A DNA stretch of 64,000 nt from DASPFV01 sp035620975 (lineage in GTDB: Bacteria > Acidobacteriota > Vicinamibacteria > Vicinamibacterales > 2-12-FULL-66-21): the NCBI GenBank assembly GCA_035620975.1, contig DASPFV010000028.1, forward strand, positions 30,950-94,949, written 5' to 3'. The translations under genes were made by a program, and so were the position numbers. Shown here in pieces: positions 25,620 to 33,517 of the stretch; position 1 is the first letter of the stretch; every line of letters begins with the position of its first letter. Under the pieces are notes generated by a model. The model was given only the letters and a program-made list of their open reading frames with translations. It made no database searches and was not told where the DNA came from.

Positions 25620-26748
25620 GCTCACGGCCACCTTCGCCGCGTGCCTCGCGTTCGTCCTGCTCACCGCGCCGCCCTCCGCCCAGGATCGATCCGGAGCTTC
25701 ACAGCGCGCAGGCGAGCGCATCAAGGCGCTCCAGCGCGAGTCCGAGGCGCTGGCGGCGCAGGAGAGCAAGCTGCTCGCCGAGCTGCGGACGCTCGAACTC
25801 GAACGTCAGGCCCGCGTCCGCGAGCTGGCGGAAATCGACGCGAGCCTCGCCGCCACGGAACAGAAGCTGAGGGACACGGCCGGCCGCGCCGCGGACCTGA
25901 AGCGGACGGCCGAAGCCGAGCGGCCGGATGCCGAAGCGCGGCTCGTGAAGATCTACAAGCTCGGGAGCGCCGGCTACTGGCGGCTGCTGCTCGACGTGGA
26001 CGACCTCCGCTCGCTCGGCCGGGCTTACCGGACGGCGGCGGCGCTGCACCGGATGGATCGCGATCGCGTGCTGACGCACCAGCGCACGCTCGAGGCGCTC
26101 GCCCGCGAACAGAAGGAGCTCTCCGCGAGGGCGGCCGAGCTGCAGGCGCTGCAGGAACGTGCGCGGCGTGCACGTGCCGCAGCCGACCGCGCCGTCGCCG
26201 CCAGGACGGCGCTCGTCGATTCGATCGACGCCCGCCGCGATCTCAACGCGCAGATGGTCGGCGAGCTGCAGGCCGCGCAGCAGCGGCTCCAGGCCGGCCT
26301 CACCGAGCTCGCGGCCGCCGGTCCCGCCGCGGTGCTGCCGCTGCGGCCCTTCCGCGGGGTCCTCCCGTGGCCCGCACCCGGTCGCATCACGACCCGGTTC
26401 GGCCGCCAGCCCGACAACCGCTTCGGCACGGCCATCGTGCGGAACGGCATCGAGATCGCGATCGCCGAGGGGCAGGCCGTGCGGGCGGTGCACGAGGGCA
26501 CGGTGGCGTTTGCGGACCCGTTCACGGGCTATGGCAACCTCGTCATCCTGGAGCACGGCGACCGCGCCTTCTCGCTGTACGGCCACCTGAGCTCGATCGC
26601 GGTTGCCAGGGGCGCGCACGTCGACGCCCGGGCCCGGCTGGGGACGACCGGGCGAAACCCGAGCGGAGAACCCGTGCTCTACTTCGAGCTGCGCGTCGAC
26701 GGCAAACCCGTGGATCCCTTACAATGGCTTCAGAAAGGGATTCCATGA
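25600..26748 (+). CDS. EnvC-like murein hydrolase activator (LytM/M23 domain)
   Basis: A 382-residue periplasmic protein: signal peptide (about 1-28), long coiled-coil (about 35-225, rich in Glu, Arg and Leu heptads), and a C-terminal LytM domain (about 250-382: GRITTRFGRQPD, GIEIAIAEGQAVRAVHEGTV, YGNLVILEHGDRAFSLYGHLS). The first zinc motif HxxxD of active M23 enzymes is replaced by RNGIE, as in EnvC/NlpD-type activators that lack hydrolase activity and switch on amidases. A candidate client amidase is at 59123. Start ATG 25600 precedes the signal peptide; the stop overlaps the S41 gene. Confidence 0.88.
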   Translation: MASRCSELTATFAACLAFVLLTAPPSAQDRSGASQRAGERIKALQRESEALAAQESKLLAELRTLELERQARVRELAEIDASLAATEQKLRDTAGRAADLKRTAEAERPDAEARLVKIYKLGSAGYWRLLLDVDDLRSLGRAYRTAAALHRMDRDRVLTHQRTLEALAREQKELSARAAELQALQERARRARAAADRAVAARTALVDSIDARRDLNAQMVGELQAAQQRLQAGLTELAAAGPAAVLPLRPFRGVLPWPAPGRITTRFGRQPDNRFGTAIVRNGIEIAIAEGQAVRAVHEGTVAFADPFTGYGNLVILEHGDRAFSLYGHLSSIAVARGAHVDARARLGTTGRNPSGEPVLYFELRVDGKPVDPLQWLQKGIP

Positions 26749-27917
26749 GCCTGAAGACCCGTCTCTCGGTCCTGTTCATCTCGACCCCTGTCCTCGCCTT
26801 CGTGATTGTCGGCGGCCTGATGGGCAAGGAACCGGCGGGGGACCAGACGCTCCAGCATCTGCGCGTGTTCGACGACGTCGTCTCGCTGGTGATGAACCAC
26901 TACGTCGGCGAGGTGAAGCCCGATCGCGTGATGGACGGAGCGCTGCGCGGGCTGGCAGACGGTCTCGACCCGGACAGTGCCTATCTCGACGCGCGTCAGG
27001 TGCAGTCGCTCGAATCCGGCGAAGCGCTGCCGGACGGGGAAGTCGGCCTGGAGTTCACACGTCAGTACTACCTGCGCGTGATCGCCGCGCGCGACGGCTC
27101 GCCGGCGGCCCGGGCGGGCCTGCAGACGGGCGACACGGTCCGCGCGGTCGACGGCAGGCCAACGCGTGACATGTCGGTCTTCGAAGGCATGCGCCTCCTC
27201 CGCGGCAAGCCGGGGACCAAGGTGACCCTCACGGTCCTCCGGAACAACGCGGCCGACCCGCACGAGATCGTGCTCGTTCGCGAGGCACCCTCCGGTCCGT
27301 CCGTGACGAGCCGGCTGATCGACGGTGACATCGGCTACCTGCGTATCGTCGCGTTCCGCGACGACGCGGCCGCGGAGCTGCGGAAGCAGGCGGCGGAGCT
27401 GAAACGCGGCGGCGCGAGGTCCCTCGTCCTCGACGTGCGCGGCACGGCCGAAGGCACCTTCGACAGCGGAGTGGCCGCCGCGCGGCTGTTCGTCAAGTCG
27501 GGCACGCTGACGATCAAGTCCGCCCGCAGCGGCGAGGCCGTGCGGGAGTCGATCGAGGCCGCCGCGGGTGACGGCGCCATCGAAGGTCCGGTGATGCTGC
27601 TCGTGACCACGGGCACGGCCGGCCCGGCGGAGGTGTTCGTGGCCGCGCTCGACGGCAACGGCCGCGCCGAACTCGTGGGCGAGCGGACGCTGGGGCGGTC
27701 CGGCCAGCAGCGCCTGGTGAAGCTGCCCGAAGGACGCGGCCTCTGGCTCACCTACGTGCGCTATCTGACGCCGGGCGGACAGGCCATTCAGGGCCGCGGC
27801 ATCGAGCCCGATCTGGCCGTCGAGGAGCCGAGCGTCGAGTTCGGCGCCCCGCCGCCGACGACCGATCCGATCCTCGAGGCGGCCATCGCGCACATCCGCA
27901 CCAGAGCCGCAGCCTGA
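26745..27917 (+). CDS. S41 (CtpA-like) protease homologue, predicted inactive
   Basis: A 390-residue exported protein: anchor/signal at 1-25, an S41 N-terminal region, a PDZ domain (about 95-180, VGLEFTRQYYLRVIAARDGSPAARAGLQTGD), and an S41 core (about 195-370). Aligning VTTGTAGPAEVF with the usual VNEGSASASEI puts Gly293 at the catalytic Ser, and Arg318, exactly 25 residues on as in S41 dyads, at the catalytic Lys (TLGRSGQQ for TFGKGSVQ). Both are lost. It may therefore be a binding scaffold. AAAGGGA sits before ATG 26745, which overlaps the EnvC-like stop; an earlier ATG at 26724 is possible. Confidence 0.9.
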   Translation: MSLKTRLSVLFISTPVLAFVIVGGLMGKEPAGDQTLQHLRVFDDVVSLVMNHYVGEVKPDRVMDGALRGLADGLDPDSAYLDARQVQSLESGEALPDGEVGLEFTRQYYLRVIAARDGSPAARAGLQTGDTVRAVDGRPTRDMSVFEGMRLLRGKPGTKVTLTVLRNNAADPHEIVLVREAPSGPSVTSRLIDGDIGYLRIVAFRDDAAAELRKQAAELKRGGARSLVLDVRGTAEGTFDSGVAAARLFVKSGTLTIKSARSGEAVRESIEAAAGDGAIEGPVMLLVTTGTAGPAEVFVAALDGNGRAELVGERTLGRSGQQRLVKLPEGRGLWLTYVRYLTPGGQAIQGRGIEPDLAVEEPSVEFGAPPPTTDPILEAAIAHIRTRAAA

Positions 27918-28004
27918 CGCACGCGTGCGATCGAGGTGCCGCGATCTCTCGCACTCGCGGGCGACGATCGGCTCCCGTTTCGCATTTCCCCTCCACGTAC
28001 GTGG

Positions 28005-28033
28005 TTGACACTGCGCGAGCACAAGCGTATAAC
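28005..28033 (+). promoter_or_regulatory. sigma70-type promoter for the HU gene
   Basis: TTGACA (28005-28010) and TATAAC (28028-28033) are spaced by 17 bases. The predicted start is about 60 bases before the HU ATG, leaving a leader with a GGAGG ribosome site. Confidence 0.8.
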
Positions 28034-28098
28034 CGCTTAGCACTCGAGCTCGCGGAAACCCTTGCTGGGCAAGGCTCCGCCTATGTTCCGGAGGTGTC

Positions 28099-28371
28099 AT
28101 GAACAAGCAGGATCTCATTTCGAAGATCGCGCAGGACACTGGCATCACGAAGGCCAGCGCAGCGGCCGCTGTCGATTCCTTCATCGAAGGGATCACCAGG
28201 TCGTTGAAAAAGGGGCAGCCGATCACGTTCGTCGGCTTCGGCACCTTCAAGACATCGCAGCGCAAGGCGCGGATGGCGCGCAACCCGCAGACGGGTGCGG
28301 CGATCAAGATCCCGAAGCGACGCGTGGCGCGCTTCACTGCCGGCAAGGCACTCAAGTCGGCGCTGAATTAG
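28099..28371 (+). CDS. hup: HU-family nucleoid DNA-binding protein
   Basis: A 90-residue histone-like protein that bends and compacts DNA as a dimer. It has the complete family pattern: MNKQDLISKIAQDTGITKAS, the dimer helix DSFIEGITRSLKKG, the strand ITFVGFGTF, and the DNA-arm region with R-x-A-R-NPQTG and IKIPKR, followed by FTAGKALKSALN. GGAGG lies six bases before the ATG. It is a monocistronic gene with its own promoter. HU rather than IHF is favoured by the single locus and the canonical arm. Confidence 0.96.
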   Translation: MNKQDLISKIAQDTGITKASAAAAVDSFIEGITRSLKKGQPITFVGFGTFKTSQRKARMARNPQTGAAIKIPKRRVARFTAGKALKSALN

Positions 28372-28505
28372 CGAGGCCGTGCCTCAGACGCGCGAGGCTC
28401 CGCCTCGCCAGTCGGATCCTCCGAGTACGCCGCGCTGATGCGCGGACGGCCTTGCCCCCCGGAGACATGTGAGTCGTTGGTGGTGCTGAGGGTCAAGGCG
28501 ACTAG

Positions 28506-28585
28506 TGGACCGCAGATGACTTCTGAAAGCGGCATCCCGTAGCTCACCCGCGTGAATTGGCCCGCGACGGCGGGAGGCGGGCCAC
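28506..28585. repeat. dispersed hairpin element, copy 1
   Basis: About 80 bases that align, with small gaps, to 44523-44592. Shared blocks are TGGAC, ACTTCTG, CCCGCGTGA and TGGCCCGCGAC, ending in the inverted arm GCGGGCCA. The arm TGGCCCGC pairs with GCGGGCCA across an 11-base loop. Confidence 0.7.
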
Positions 28586-28678
28586 CTTACCCTCGACCAG
28601 GCAGTCCACCAGAGCTGTGGGTGGGCCCGGCCGGACAGGCCAGGCCTACCCGCCTCCTCCCTCGAGCGGATCGGTTCG

Positions 28679-28708
28679 TTGACTCCCGTTCCAGCGCTCT
28701 GTTAGACT
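28679..28708 (+). promoter_or_regulatory. probable promoter of tRNA-Val
   Basis: TTGACT (28679-28684) and TAGACT (28703-28708) with an 18-base spacer, ending 34 bases before the tRNA. Confidence 0.55.
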
Positions 28709-28742
28709 GATCCTTCCGGTAAGGCCAGTGTTTTCAAGACAT

Positions 28743-28819
28743 AGGCGCGTAGCTCAGTTGGTTAGAGCGCCTGCTTGACACGCAGGAGGTCGGCAGTTCG
28801 AGTCTGCCCGTGCCTACCA
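28743..28819 (+). tRNA. tRNA-Val (anticodon GAC), CCA encoded
   Basis: A 77-base cloverleaf. The acceptor stem pairs AGGCGCG with CGTGCCT (one G-U). The D-arm contains AGCTCAGTTGGTTAGAGC. The anticodon stem CCTGC/GCAGG closes the loop TTGACAC with anticodon GAC, reading valine GUC and GUU codons. The T-loop is TTCGAGT between GGCAG and CTGCC-type arms. The 3' ACCA is encoded. It lies upstream of thrS with 140 bases between. Confidence 0.97.
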
Positions 28820-28958
28820 TTCGAACCGGCCGCTCGCGCACGGGCGGCGTCGCTCATGGCAGGCCGTCTCGGAACACGGCGGCTTCGCGCATGGCGGGGG
28901 CGGCAACGGTGATCGTCGAGCGTCCTGCCCTCCCGACAGCGATCCGGTCCGCATTCAG

Positions 28959-30941
28959 ATGAACGATCGTCCGGGCGATATCTCCGTCACGTTGCCCGAC
29001 GGCTCCAGCCGTCGCGTGCCCGCCGGCACCACCGCAGGTGCCGTGGCGGAGGAGATCTCTCCTCGCCTGGCGACGGCGGCGGTCGCCGCCGTCGTGAACG
29101 GCCAGCTCGTCGACCTGACCTGTCCATTGCGGGCGGACGCCCGCGTGCGCATTGTCACGCCCGACAGTCCGGAGGCGCTCGGCCTGTATCGGCACAGCAC
29201 GGCGCACCTCCTGGCGGCCGCGGTCACGAACCTGTTTCCCGGGGCGCAGTGCGGCATCGGCCCCGCGACCGACGAGGGCTTCTTCTACGACTTCGTGGTC
29301 GAACGGCCGTTCGTGCCCGAGGATCTCGAAGCCATCGAGAAGAAGATGCGCGAACTGGCCAGCCAGGATCTGCCGTTCGAGCGTCAGCTCTGGCCTCGCG
29401 AGGAAGCCACGCGCTTCTTCTCGGAGCGCGGCGAGCCGCTGAAAGTGCAGCTGATCGAAGAGAAGACGGCCGGCCAGCCGGAAGTGTCCTGTTACACGAT
29501 CAAGGATCGCGAAACCTTCGTGGACTTCTGCGTGGGTCCGCACGTCCCGTCGACCGCCCGGCTGAAGGCGTTCAAGCTCCTCGGCACGTCCAACGCGTAC
29601 TGGAAGGGAGACGCGCGCAACCAGCCGATGCAGCGGATCTCGGGCACCGCCTTCCTGAGCGAGGCGGACCTGAAGACCCACCTGAAGCGGATGGAGGAGG
29701 CGAAGAAACGCGACCACCGGAAGCTCGGGAAGGATCTCGGGCTCTTCATGTTCCACCGGTGGGCCCCCGGGGCCGCGTTCTGGCAGCCCAAGGGGACGGT
29801 CCTCTGGAACACGCTGGCCGACTACATGCGCAGCGTCCTCGTCCCGGCGGGGTACGCGGAGGTGCGCGCGCCGATCGTGTTCAACAAGGCGCTCTGGGAG
29901 ACGTCCGGGCACTGGGAGCACTACCGCCAGAACATGTTCCTCGTGGAGAGCGAAGGCGAGCAGATGGGGCTCAAGGCGATGAACTGCCCGGGGCATTTCC
30001 TGATGTTCGCCAGCGAGGTGCGCAGCTACCGCGACCTCCCGATCCGGTATCACGAGCAGACGCCGCTGCACCGCAACGAGGCATCAGGCGTGCTCTCCGG
30101 CCTGACGCGCGTCCGGCAGTTCAGCCAGGACGACGGGCACTGCTTCGTGATGGAATCCCAGATCGGCGAGGAGGTGGAGCGGCTGCTGCGGCTGGTGCAG
30201 CGCGTCTACGGCGACTTCGGCCTCAAGTCGGAGATGAAGCTGTCGACGCGTCCCTCCGAGTTCCTGGGCACCGTCGACACGTGGGATCACGCCGAATCCG
30301 AGCTCAGGCACGCGCTGGCCGCCGTGGGCGAGCCCTATGCCCTCAACGAGGGCGACGGCGCGTTCTACGGGCCCAAGATCGACTTCGACGTCACCGACGC
30401 GATCGGCCGCAGGTGGCAGTGCGCGACGATTCAGCTCGACTTCCAGATGCCGGAACGGTTCGACCTGAAGTACGTCGGCGCCGACAACGCCGAGCATCGC
30501 CCGGTCGTGATTCATCGGGCGATCTTCGGGAGCTTCGAGCGGTTCGTCGCGCTGCTGATCGAGCACTATGCCGGCGCGTTCCCGTTGTGGCTCGCGCCCG
30601 TTCAAGTGATCGTCCTGCCAATCTCGGACCGGCACCTGGAGTACGCGCGTCTCGTCCGGGCGCAGCTCGCCTCGGCTGGTCTGCGCGTGGAGCTCGACGA
30701 GCGCCAGGAAAAGATTGGCTTTAAGATCCGCGAGGCGCAGCTGCAGAAGGTCCCGTACATGCTGGTAGTGGGCGATCGCGAGGTGGCCGAGCGCACCGTG
30801 TCGGTGCGCAGCCGCAGCGGCGGAGATCAGGGGTCCCGGGCGGTCGAGGCGTTCCTGGAAGACGCGCTACGCGAAGCGCAGTCGAAGGGCAGGGCCGAAG
30901 TGGCGCAGCCGCCCGAGCCGGTTGGACACGGTCAGATCTAG
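28959..30941 (+). CDS. thrS: threonyl-tRNA synthetase
   Basis: A full-length 660-residue ThrRS. Order: N-terminal TGS domain (about 5-68, ISVTLPDGSSRRVPAGTTAG), editing/SAD domain (HSTAHLLAAAV, FFYDF, and the second motif CVGPHVPSTARL), class II catalytic core (motif 2 area PIRYHEQTPLHRNEASGVL, TRVRQFSQDDGHCF; motif 3 at HRPVVIHRAIFGSFERF), and C-terminal anticodon-binding domain from about 540 (PVQVIVLPISDRHLEYA). Zinc ligands are AMNCPGH and H in TRVRQFSQDDGH. No T-box leader was seen. The stop codon TAG overlaps the infC ribosome site. Confidence 0.98.
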   Translation: MNDRPGDISVTLPDGSSRRVPAGTTAGAVAEEISPRLATAAVAAVVNGQLVDLTCPLRADARVRIVTPDSPEALGLYRHSTAHLLAAAVTNLFPGAQCGIGPATDEGFFYDFVVERPFVPEDLEAIEKKMRELASQDLPFERQLWPREEATRFFSERGEPLKVQLIEEKTAGQPEVSCYTIKDRETFVDFCVGPHVPSTARLKAFKLLGTSNAYWKGDARNQPMQRISGTAFLSEADLKTHLKRMEEAKKRDHRKLGKDLGLFMFHRWAPGAAFWQPKGTVLWNTLADYMRSVLVPAGYAEVRAPIVFNKALWETSGHWEHYRQNMFLVESEGEQMGLKAMNCPGHFLMFASEVRSYRDLPIRYHEQTPLHRNEASGVLSGLTRVRQFSQDDGHCFVMESQIGEEVERLLRLVQRVYGDFGLKSEMKLSTRPSEFLGTVDTWDHAESELRHALAAVGEPYALNEGDGAFYGPKIDFDVTDAIGRRWQCATIQLDFQMPERFDLKYVGADNAEHRPVVIHRAIFGSFERFVALLIEHYAGAFPLWLAPVQVIVLPISDRHLEYARLVRAQLASAGLRVELDERQEKIGFKIREAQLQKVPYMLVVGDREVAERTVSVRSRSGGDQGSRAVEAFLEDALREAQSKGRAEVAQPPEPVGHGQI

Positions 30942-30945
30942 GAGG
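30940..30945 (+). promoter_or_regulatory. Shine-Dalgarno AGGAGG that fixes an AUC start for infC
   Basis: AGGAGG lies exactly five bases before an in-frame ATC at 30951, with no ATG or GTG in a position to use it. The next in-frame start (GTG 30993) has no ribosome site. Confidence 0.75.
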
Positions 30946-30950
30946 TCGTT

Positions 30951-31544
30951 ATCGCATTCGATCGAGGACCGCGTCGGGATGACCGCACGCGGGTGAACGA
31001 ACGGATCAGGGTCCGCGAGGTCCGCGTCATCGACGATACGGGCCAGCAGCTCGGGATCATGGCACCGCAGCAGGCGCTGGCCATCGCGCGCCAGAAAGGG
31101 CTCGATCTCGTGGAGATCGCGGCCACGGCGACCCCGCCGGTCTGCCGCATCATGGACTTCGGGCGCTATCAGTACCAGGAACAGAAGCGCGCCCGCCAGG
31201 CCAAGAAGCACCAGAAGGTCATCGAGGTCAAGGAAATCAAGTTCCGGCCGAAGGTCGACGAGCACGACTATCAGTTCAAGAAGAAGCACATCGAGCGCTT
31301 CCTGTCCGAGGGAGACAAGGTGAAGGCGACGATCTTCTTCAGGGGCCGCGAGATGGCGCACCCGGAGATCGGGCGGCGCATCCTCGAGCGGCTGATCGAC
31401 GATCTCGGCGAGGTCGCCATCGCCGAGACGGCGCCGCGCCAGGAGGGCAATCAGATGCACACGATCCTGTCCCAGCGCGCCGGCGCCAAGCAGCCGCGCC
31501 CGGCCGCGCCGCGGCGGACGCAGACCGATACCGATGGACAGTGA
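30951..31544 (+). CDS. infC: translation initiation factor IF-3, apparent AUC start
   Basis: IF-3 controls start-codon and initiator-tRNA selection on the 30S subunit. The N-domain (VNERIRVREVRVIDDTGQQLG, then LDLVEIAATATPPVCRIMDFGRYQYQEQKR) and C-domain (KEIKFRPKVDEHDYQFK, FLSEGDKVKATIFFRGREMAHPEIG) are complete. The conserved residues IAFDRGPRRDDRTRVNERIR begin at ATC 30951 behind a perfect Shine-Dalgarno, giving 197 residues. infC in several bacteria starts with AUU or AUC, so that IF-3 represses its own translation; the same logic is inferred here. Downstream: rpmI and rplT. Confidence 0.95.
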   Translation: MAFDRGPRRDDRTRVNERIRVREVRVIDDTGQQLGIMAPQQALAIARQKGLDLVEIAATATPPVCRIMDFGRYQYQEQKRARQAKKHQKVIEVKEIKFRPKVDEHDYQFKKKHIERFLSEGDKVKATIFFRGREMAHPEIGRRILERLIDDLGEVAIAETAPRQEGNQMHTILSQRAGAKQPRPAAPRRTQTDTDGQ

Positions 31545-31548
31545 GATC

Positions 31549-31743
31549 ATGCCCAAGCTCAAGACGCATCGCGGAGCCGCCAAGCGGTTCAAGAAGACCG
31601 GGACAGGCAAGTTCGTGCGCAGCAAGGCGTTCAAGCAGCACATCCTGACCAGCAAGACCCGCAGCCGGAAGCGCGCGCTGCGGGGCACGGTCGTCGTCGC
31701 TGCCGCCGACCAGGCCAGGCTGCGGCGGATGCTGCCGGACTAG
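31549..31743 (+). CDS. rpmI: 50S ribosomal protein L35
   Basis: A 64-residue basic protein: MPKLKTHRGAAKRFKKTGTG at the N-terminus, then SKAFKQHILTSKTRSRKRAL, both diagnostic for L35. It sits 4 nt after the infC stop, in the universal infC-rpmI-rplT operon. An upstream in-frame ATG at 31534 would add five residues not found in the family. Confidence 0.97.
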   Translation: MPKLKTHRGAAKRFKKTGTGKFVRSKAFKQHILTSKTRSRKRALRGTVVVAAADQARLRRMLPD

Positions 31744-31799
31744 AGTCGGCTTCCCCGCCGGAAGCTGAAGCGGGAAACTGCAAGCTTCGGAAAGTCATC

Positions 31800-32186
31800 A
31801 TGCCCAGAGTCAAACGAGGAAACGTCCGGCGCGCGAAGCGGAAGAAGCTGCTGGCGCGGGCCAAGGGGTTCTATCAGACCAAGAGCAAGCTGTATCGCTC
31901 GGCGAAGGAGTCGGTCGATACCGCGCTCAAGTACGCGTACGTCGGCCGGCGGCGCAAGAAGCGGGATTTCCGCCGCCTTTGGGTGATGCGAATCAACGCG
32001 GCCGCGCGCGAGAACGGCTTGACGTACGGCCAGCTCGTCTCGGGCCTGAAAGCCGCGGGCAATCCCATCGATCGCAAGAGCCTGGCGGACCTTGCGGTCT
32101 CCAGCCCGGCGACGTTCGCGCGGCTGGCGAAGATGGCCGCGGACGCGAGGGGCGCGGGGACCAGCCGCCCGGCCGCACGGACGTAA
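31800..32186 (+). CDS. rplT: 50S ribosomal protein L20
   Basis: A 128-residue L20, which binds 23S rRNA early in assembly and in some bacteria represses this operon. Hallmarks are MPRVKRGNVRRAKRKKLLA, AKGFYQTKSKLYRSAKESV, ALKYAYVGRRRKKRDFRRLWVMRINAAAR and a C-terminal LADLAVSSPATFARLAK. The C-terminus extends about ten residues beyond the usual end (TSRPAART). The 56-base gap from rpmI is ordinary for the operon. Confidence 0.98.
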   Translation: MPRVKRGNVRRAKRKKLLARAKGFYQTKSKLYRSAKESVDTALKYAYVGRRRKKRDFRRLWVMRINAAARENGLTYGQLVSGLKAAGNPIDRKSLADLAVSSPATFARLAKMAADARGAGTSRPAART

Positions 32187-32284
32187 CCGACCGCGCGCCG
32201 CGGTGAGGGCAGGATGCCGGACCCGCGGGCACACGGGCCCGTATCGTCGTGCCCTCGCAGTCCCAGTCCCGCCTCTGAGCGTCC

Positions 32285-33517
32285 GTGATGACCGATCCCT
32301 CCAGGCACATCGACGAGCTTCGCGATCAGTTCACCCGTGATCTGGAACAGGCCGGCGCCGAGGCCGAGGTCCGCGCCGTGCGCGACCGCTATCTCTCACG
32401 CAGGAGCGGCCTCGTGTCGGGGCTGCTCCGAACGCTGGGCTCCGCGCCGCCGGAGGACCGCCCGCGCCTGGGCCAGCTCGTGAACCGCCTCAAGGCGGAC
32501 ATCGACGAGCGGCTCGCCGCCCGCCTCGCAGCGGTGGCGAGCGCGCGTCCGCCGAAGGGGTCCGTCGATGTCACCCTGCCAGGCCGGGTGCCGGCAGTCG
32601 GCCACCGGCACCCGCTCTCGATCCTCCGCGAGGAGATTGAAGGCATCTTCACGCGATACGGGTTCCTGATTATCGAGGGGCCCGAGCTCGAGGACGACTA
32701 CCACAACTTCGAGGCGCTGAACATGCCGCCGGAGCACCCGGCGCGCGACATGCAGGACACGCTGTATCTCGGGGGCGCCGTCCGCTCGCTGGCCGGCGCC
32801 GCCGCGACGCTGCTGCGGACCCACACGTCGGGCATGCAGATCCGCCACATGGAGACGCATCCGCCGCCCGTGCGACTGATCGCGCCTGGCCGGGTATACC
32901 GGCGCGACAACTTCGACCTGACGCACACGCCGATGTTCACGCAGGTCGAGGGGCTCGTCGTCGGCGAGACCGTCACGCTGGCCGATCTCAAGGGCACGCT
33001 CACGGCGTTCGCCCACGAGCTGTTCGGGGCGGAGCGGCGCGTGCGCTTCCGCCCGAGCTTCTTTCCTTACACCGAGCCCAGCGCAGAGCTCGACATCAGC
33101 TGCGCTGCTTGCGGTGGTACGGGCCGGGCCGCGAAGCCCGAGGCGGCATCGACAGTACGACCCGTCCCGGTGGAGTCAGCACCGATGTCGTCGGGCCGTG
33201 GGGCCGTCCCGCCGGAGCCCGCCCCGACGCTGGCGGACCGCGGACGTGCCTCGACAGAGCCCGCCCAGACGCTGGGTAGCGGAGGCGGAGGCACACCAGG
33301 CTGCGCGATGTGCAAGCGGACCGGCTGGCTGGAGATCCTCGGCAGCGGCATGGTGCACCCGGCGGTGTTCGAAGCCGTCGGGTACGATCCCGAGCAGTAC
33401 ACGGGGTTCGCGTTCGGGATGGGCATCGAACGCGCCGCGCTCCTGAAATGGGGCGTCGAAGACATCCGCCTGTTCTACGAGAACGACCTGCGGTTCCTGG
33501 AGCAGTTTCCGCTGTGA
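32285..33517 (+). CDS. pheS: phenylalanyl-tRNA synthetase alpha subunit with internal repeat insertion
   Basis: The catalytic subunit of (alpha-beta)2 PheRS. N-terminal coiled-coil about 1-90; class II core from about 105 (HPLSILREEIEGIFTRYGF, THTSGMQIRHME, PPVRLIAPGRVYRRDNFDLTHTPMF) to motif 3 (GFAFGMGIERAALLKWGVEDIRLFYENDLRFL). At 410 residues it is about 60 longer than typical. The excess lies between the Cys pairs C273xxC276 and C340xxC343, normally a few residues apart, and consists of three roughly 14-residue Pro/Ala/Gly repeats at 33164-33285. Overlap with pheT is GTGA. Confidence 0.96.
   Translation: MMTDPSRHIDELRDQFTRDLEQAGAEAEVRAVRDRYLSRRSGLVSGLLRTLGSAPPEDRPRLGQLVNRLKADIDERLAARLAAVASARPPKGSVDVTLPGRVPAVGHRHPLSILREEIEGIFTRYGFLIIEGPELEDDYHNFEALNMPPEHPARDMQDTLYLGGAVRSLAGAAATLLRTHTSGMQIRHMETHPPPVRLIAPGRVYRRDNFDLTHTPMFTQVEGLVVGETVTLADLKGTLTAFAHELFGAERRVRFRPSFFPYTEPSAELDISCAACGGTGRAAKPEAASTVRPVPVESAPMSSGRGAVPPEPAPTLADRGRASTEPAQTLGSGGGGTPGCAMCKRTGWLEILGSGMVHPAVFEAVGYDPEQYTGFAFGMGIERAALLKWGVEDIRLFYENDLRFLEQFPL
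33164..33285 (+). repeat. three imperfect 42-bp repeats inside pheS
   Basis: The repeats have a 42-base period overall. Copies 2 and 3 share GAGCCCGCCC and GACGCTGG blocks; copy 1 is more diverged. The frame is kept, giving a low-complexity peptide such as VPPEPAPTLADRGRA. The sequence resembles intergenic repeat DNA rather than a conserved domain. Confidence 0.75.

Larger units (their letters stand above)
28372..28742 (+). other. intergenic region between HU and tRNA-Val
   Basis: No gene was seen. It contains a perfect 7-bp hairpin GCGAGGC/GCCTCGC at 28392-28408 that could end the HU transcript but lacks a T-run. The dispersed hairpin element (28506-28585) and the tRNA promoter (28679-28708) are also here. 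Confidence 0.6.

Noticed and set aside
28037..28045. CIRCE half-site TTAGCACTC upstream of HU
   Set aside because: The required inverted half GAGTGCTAA is not found nine bases later.
28820..28958. T-box or other tRNA-sensing leader before thrS
   Set aside because: No specifier stem or T-box sequence is visible, and the gap begins at a tRNA gene.
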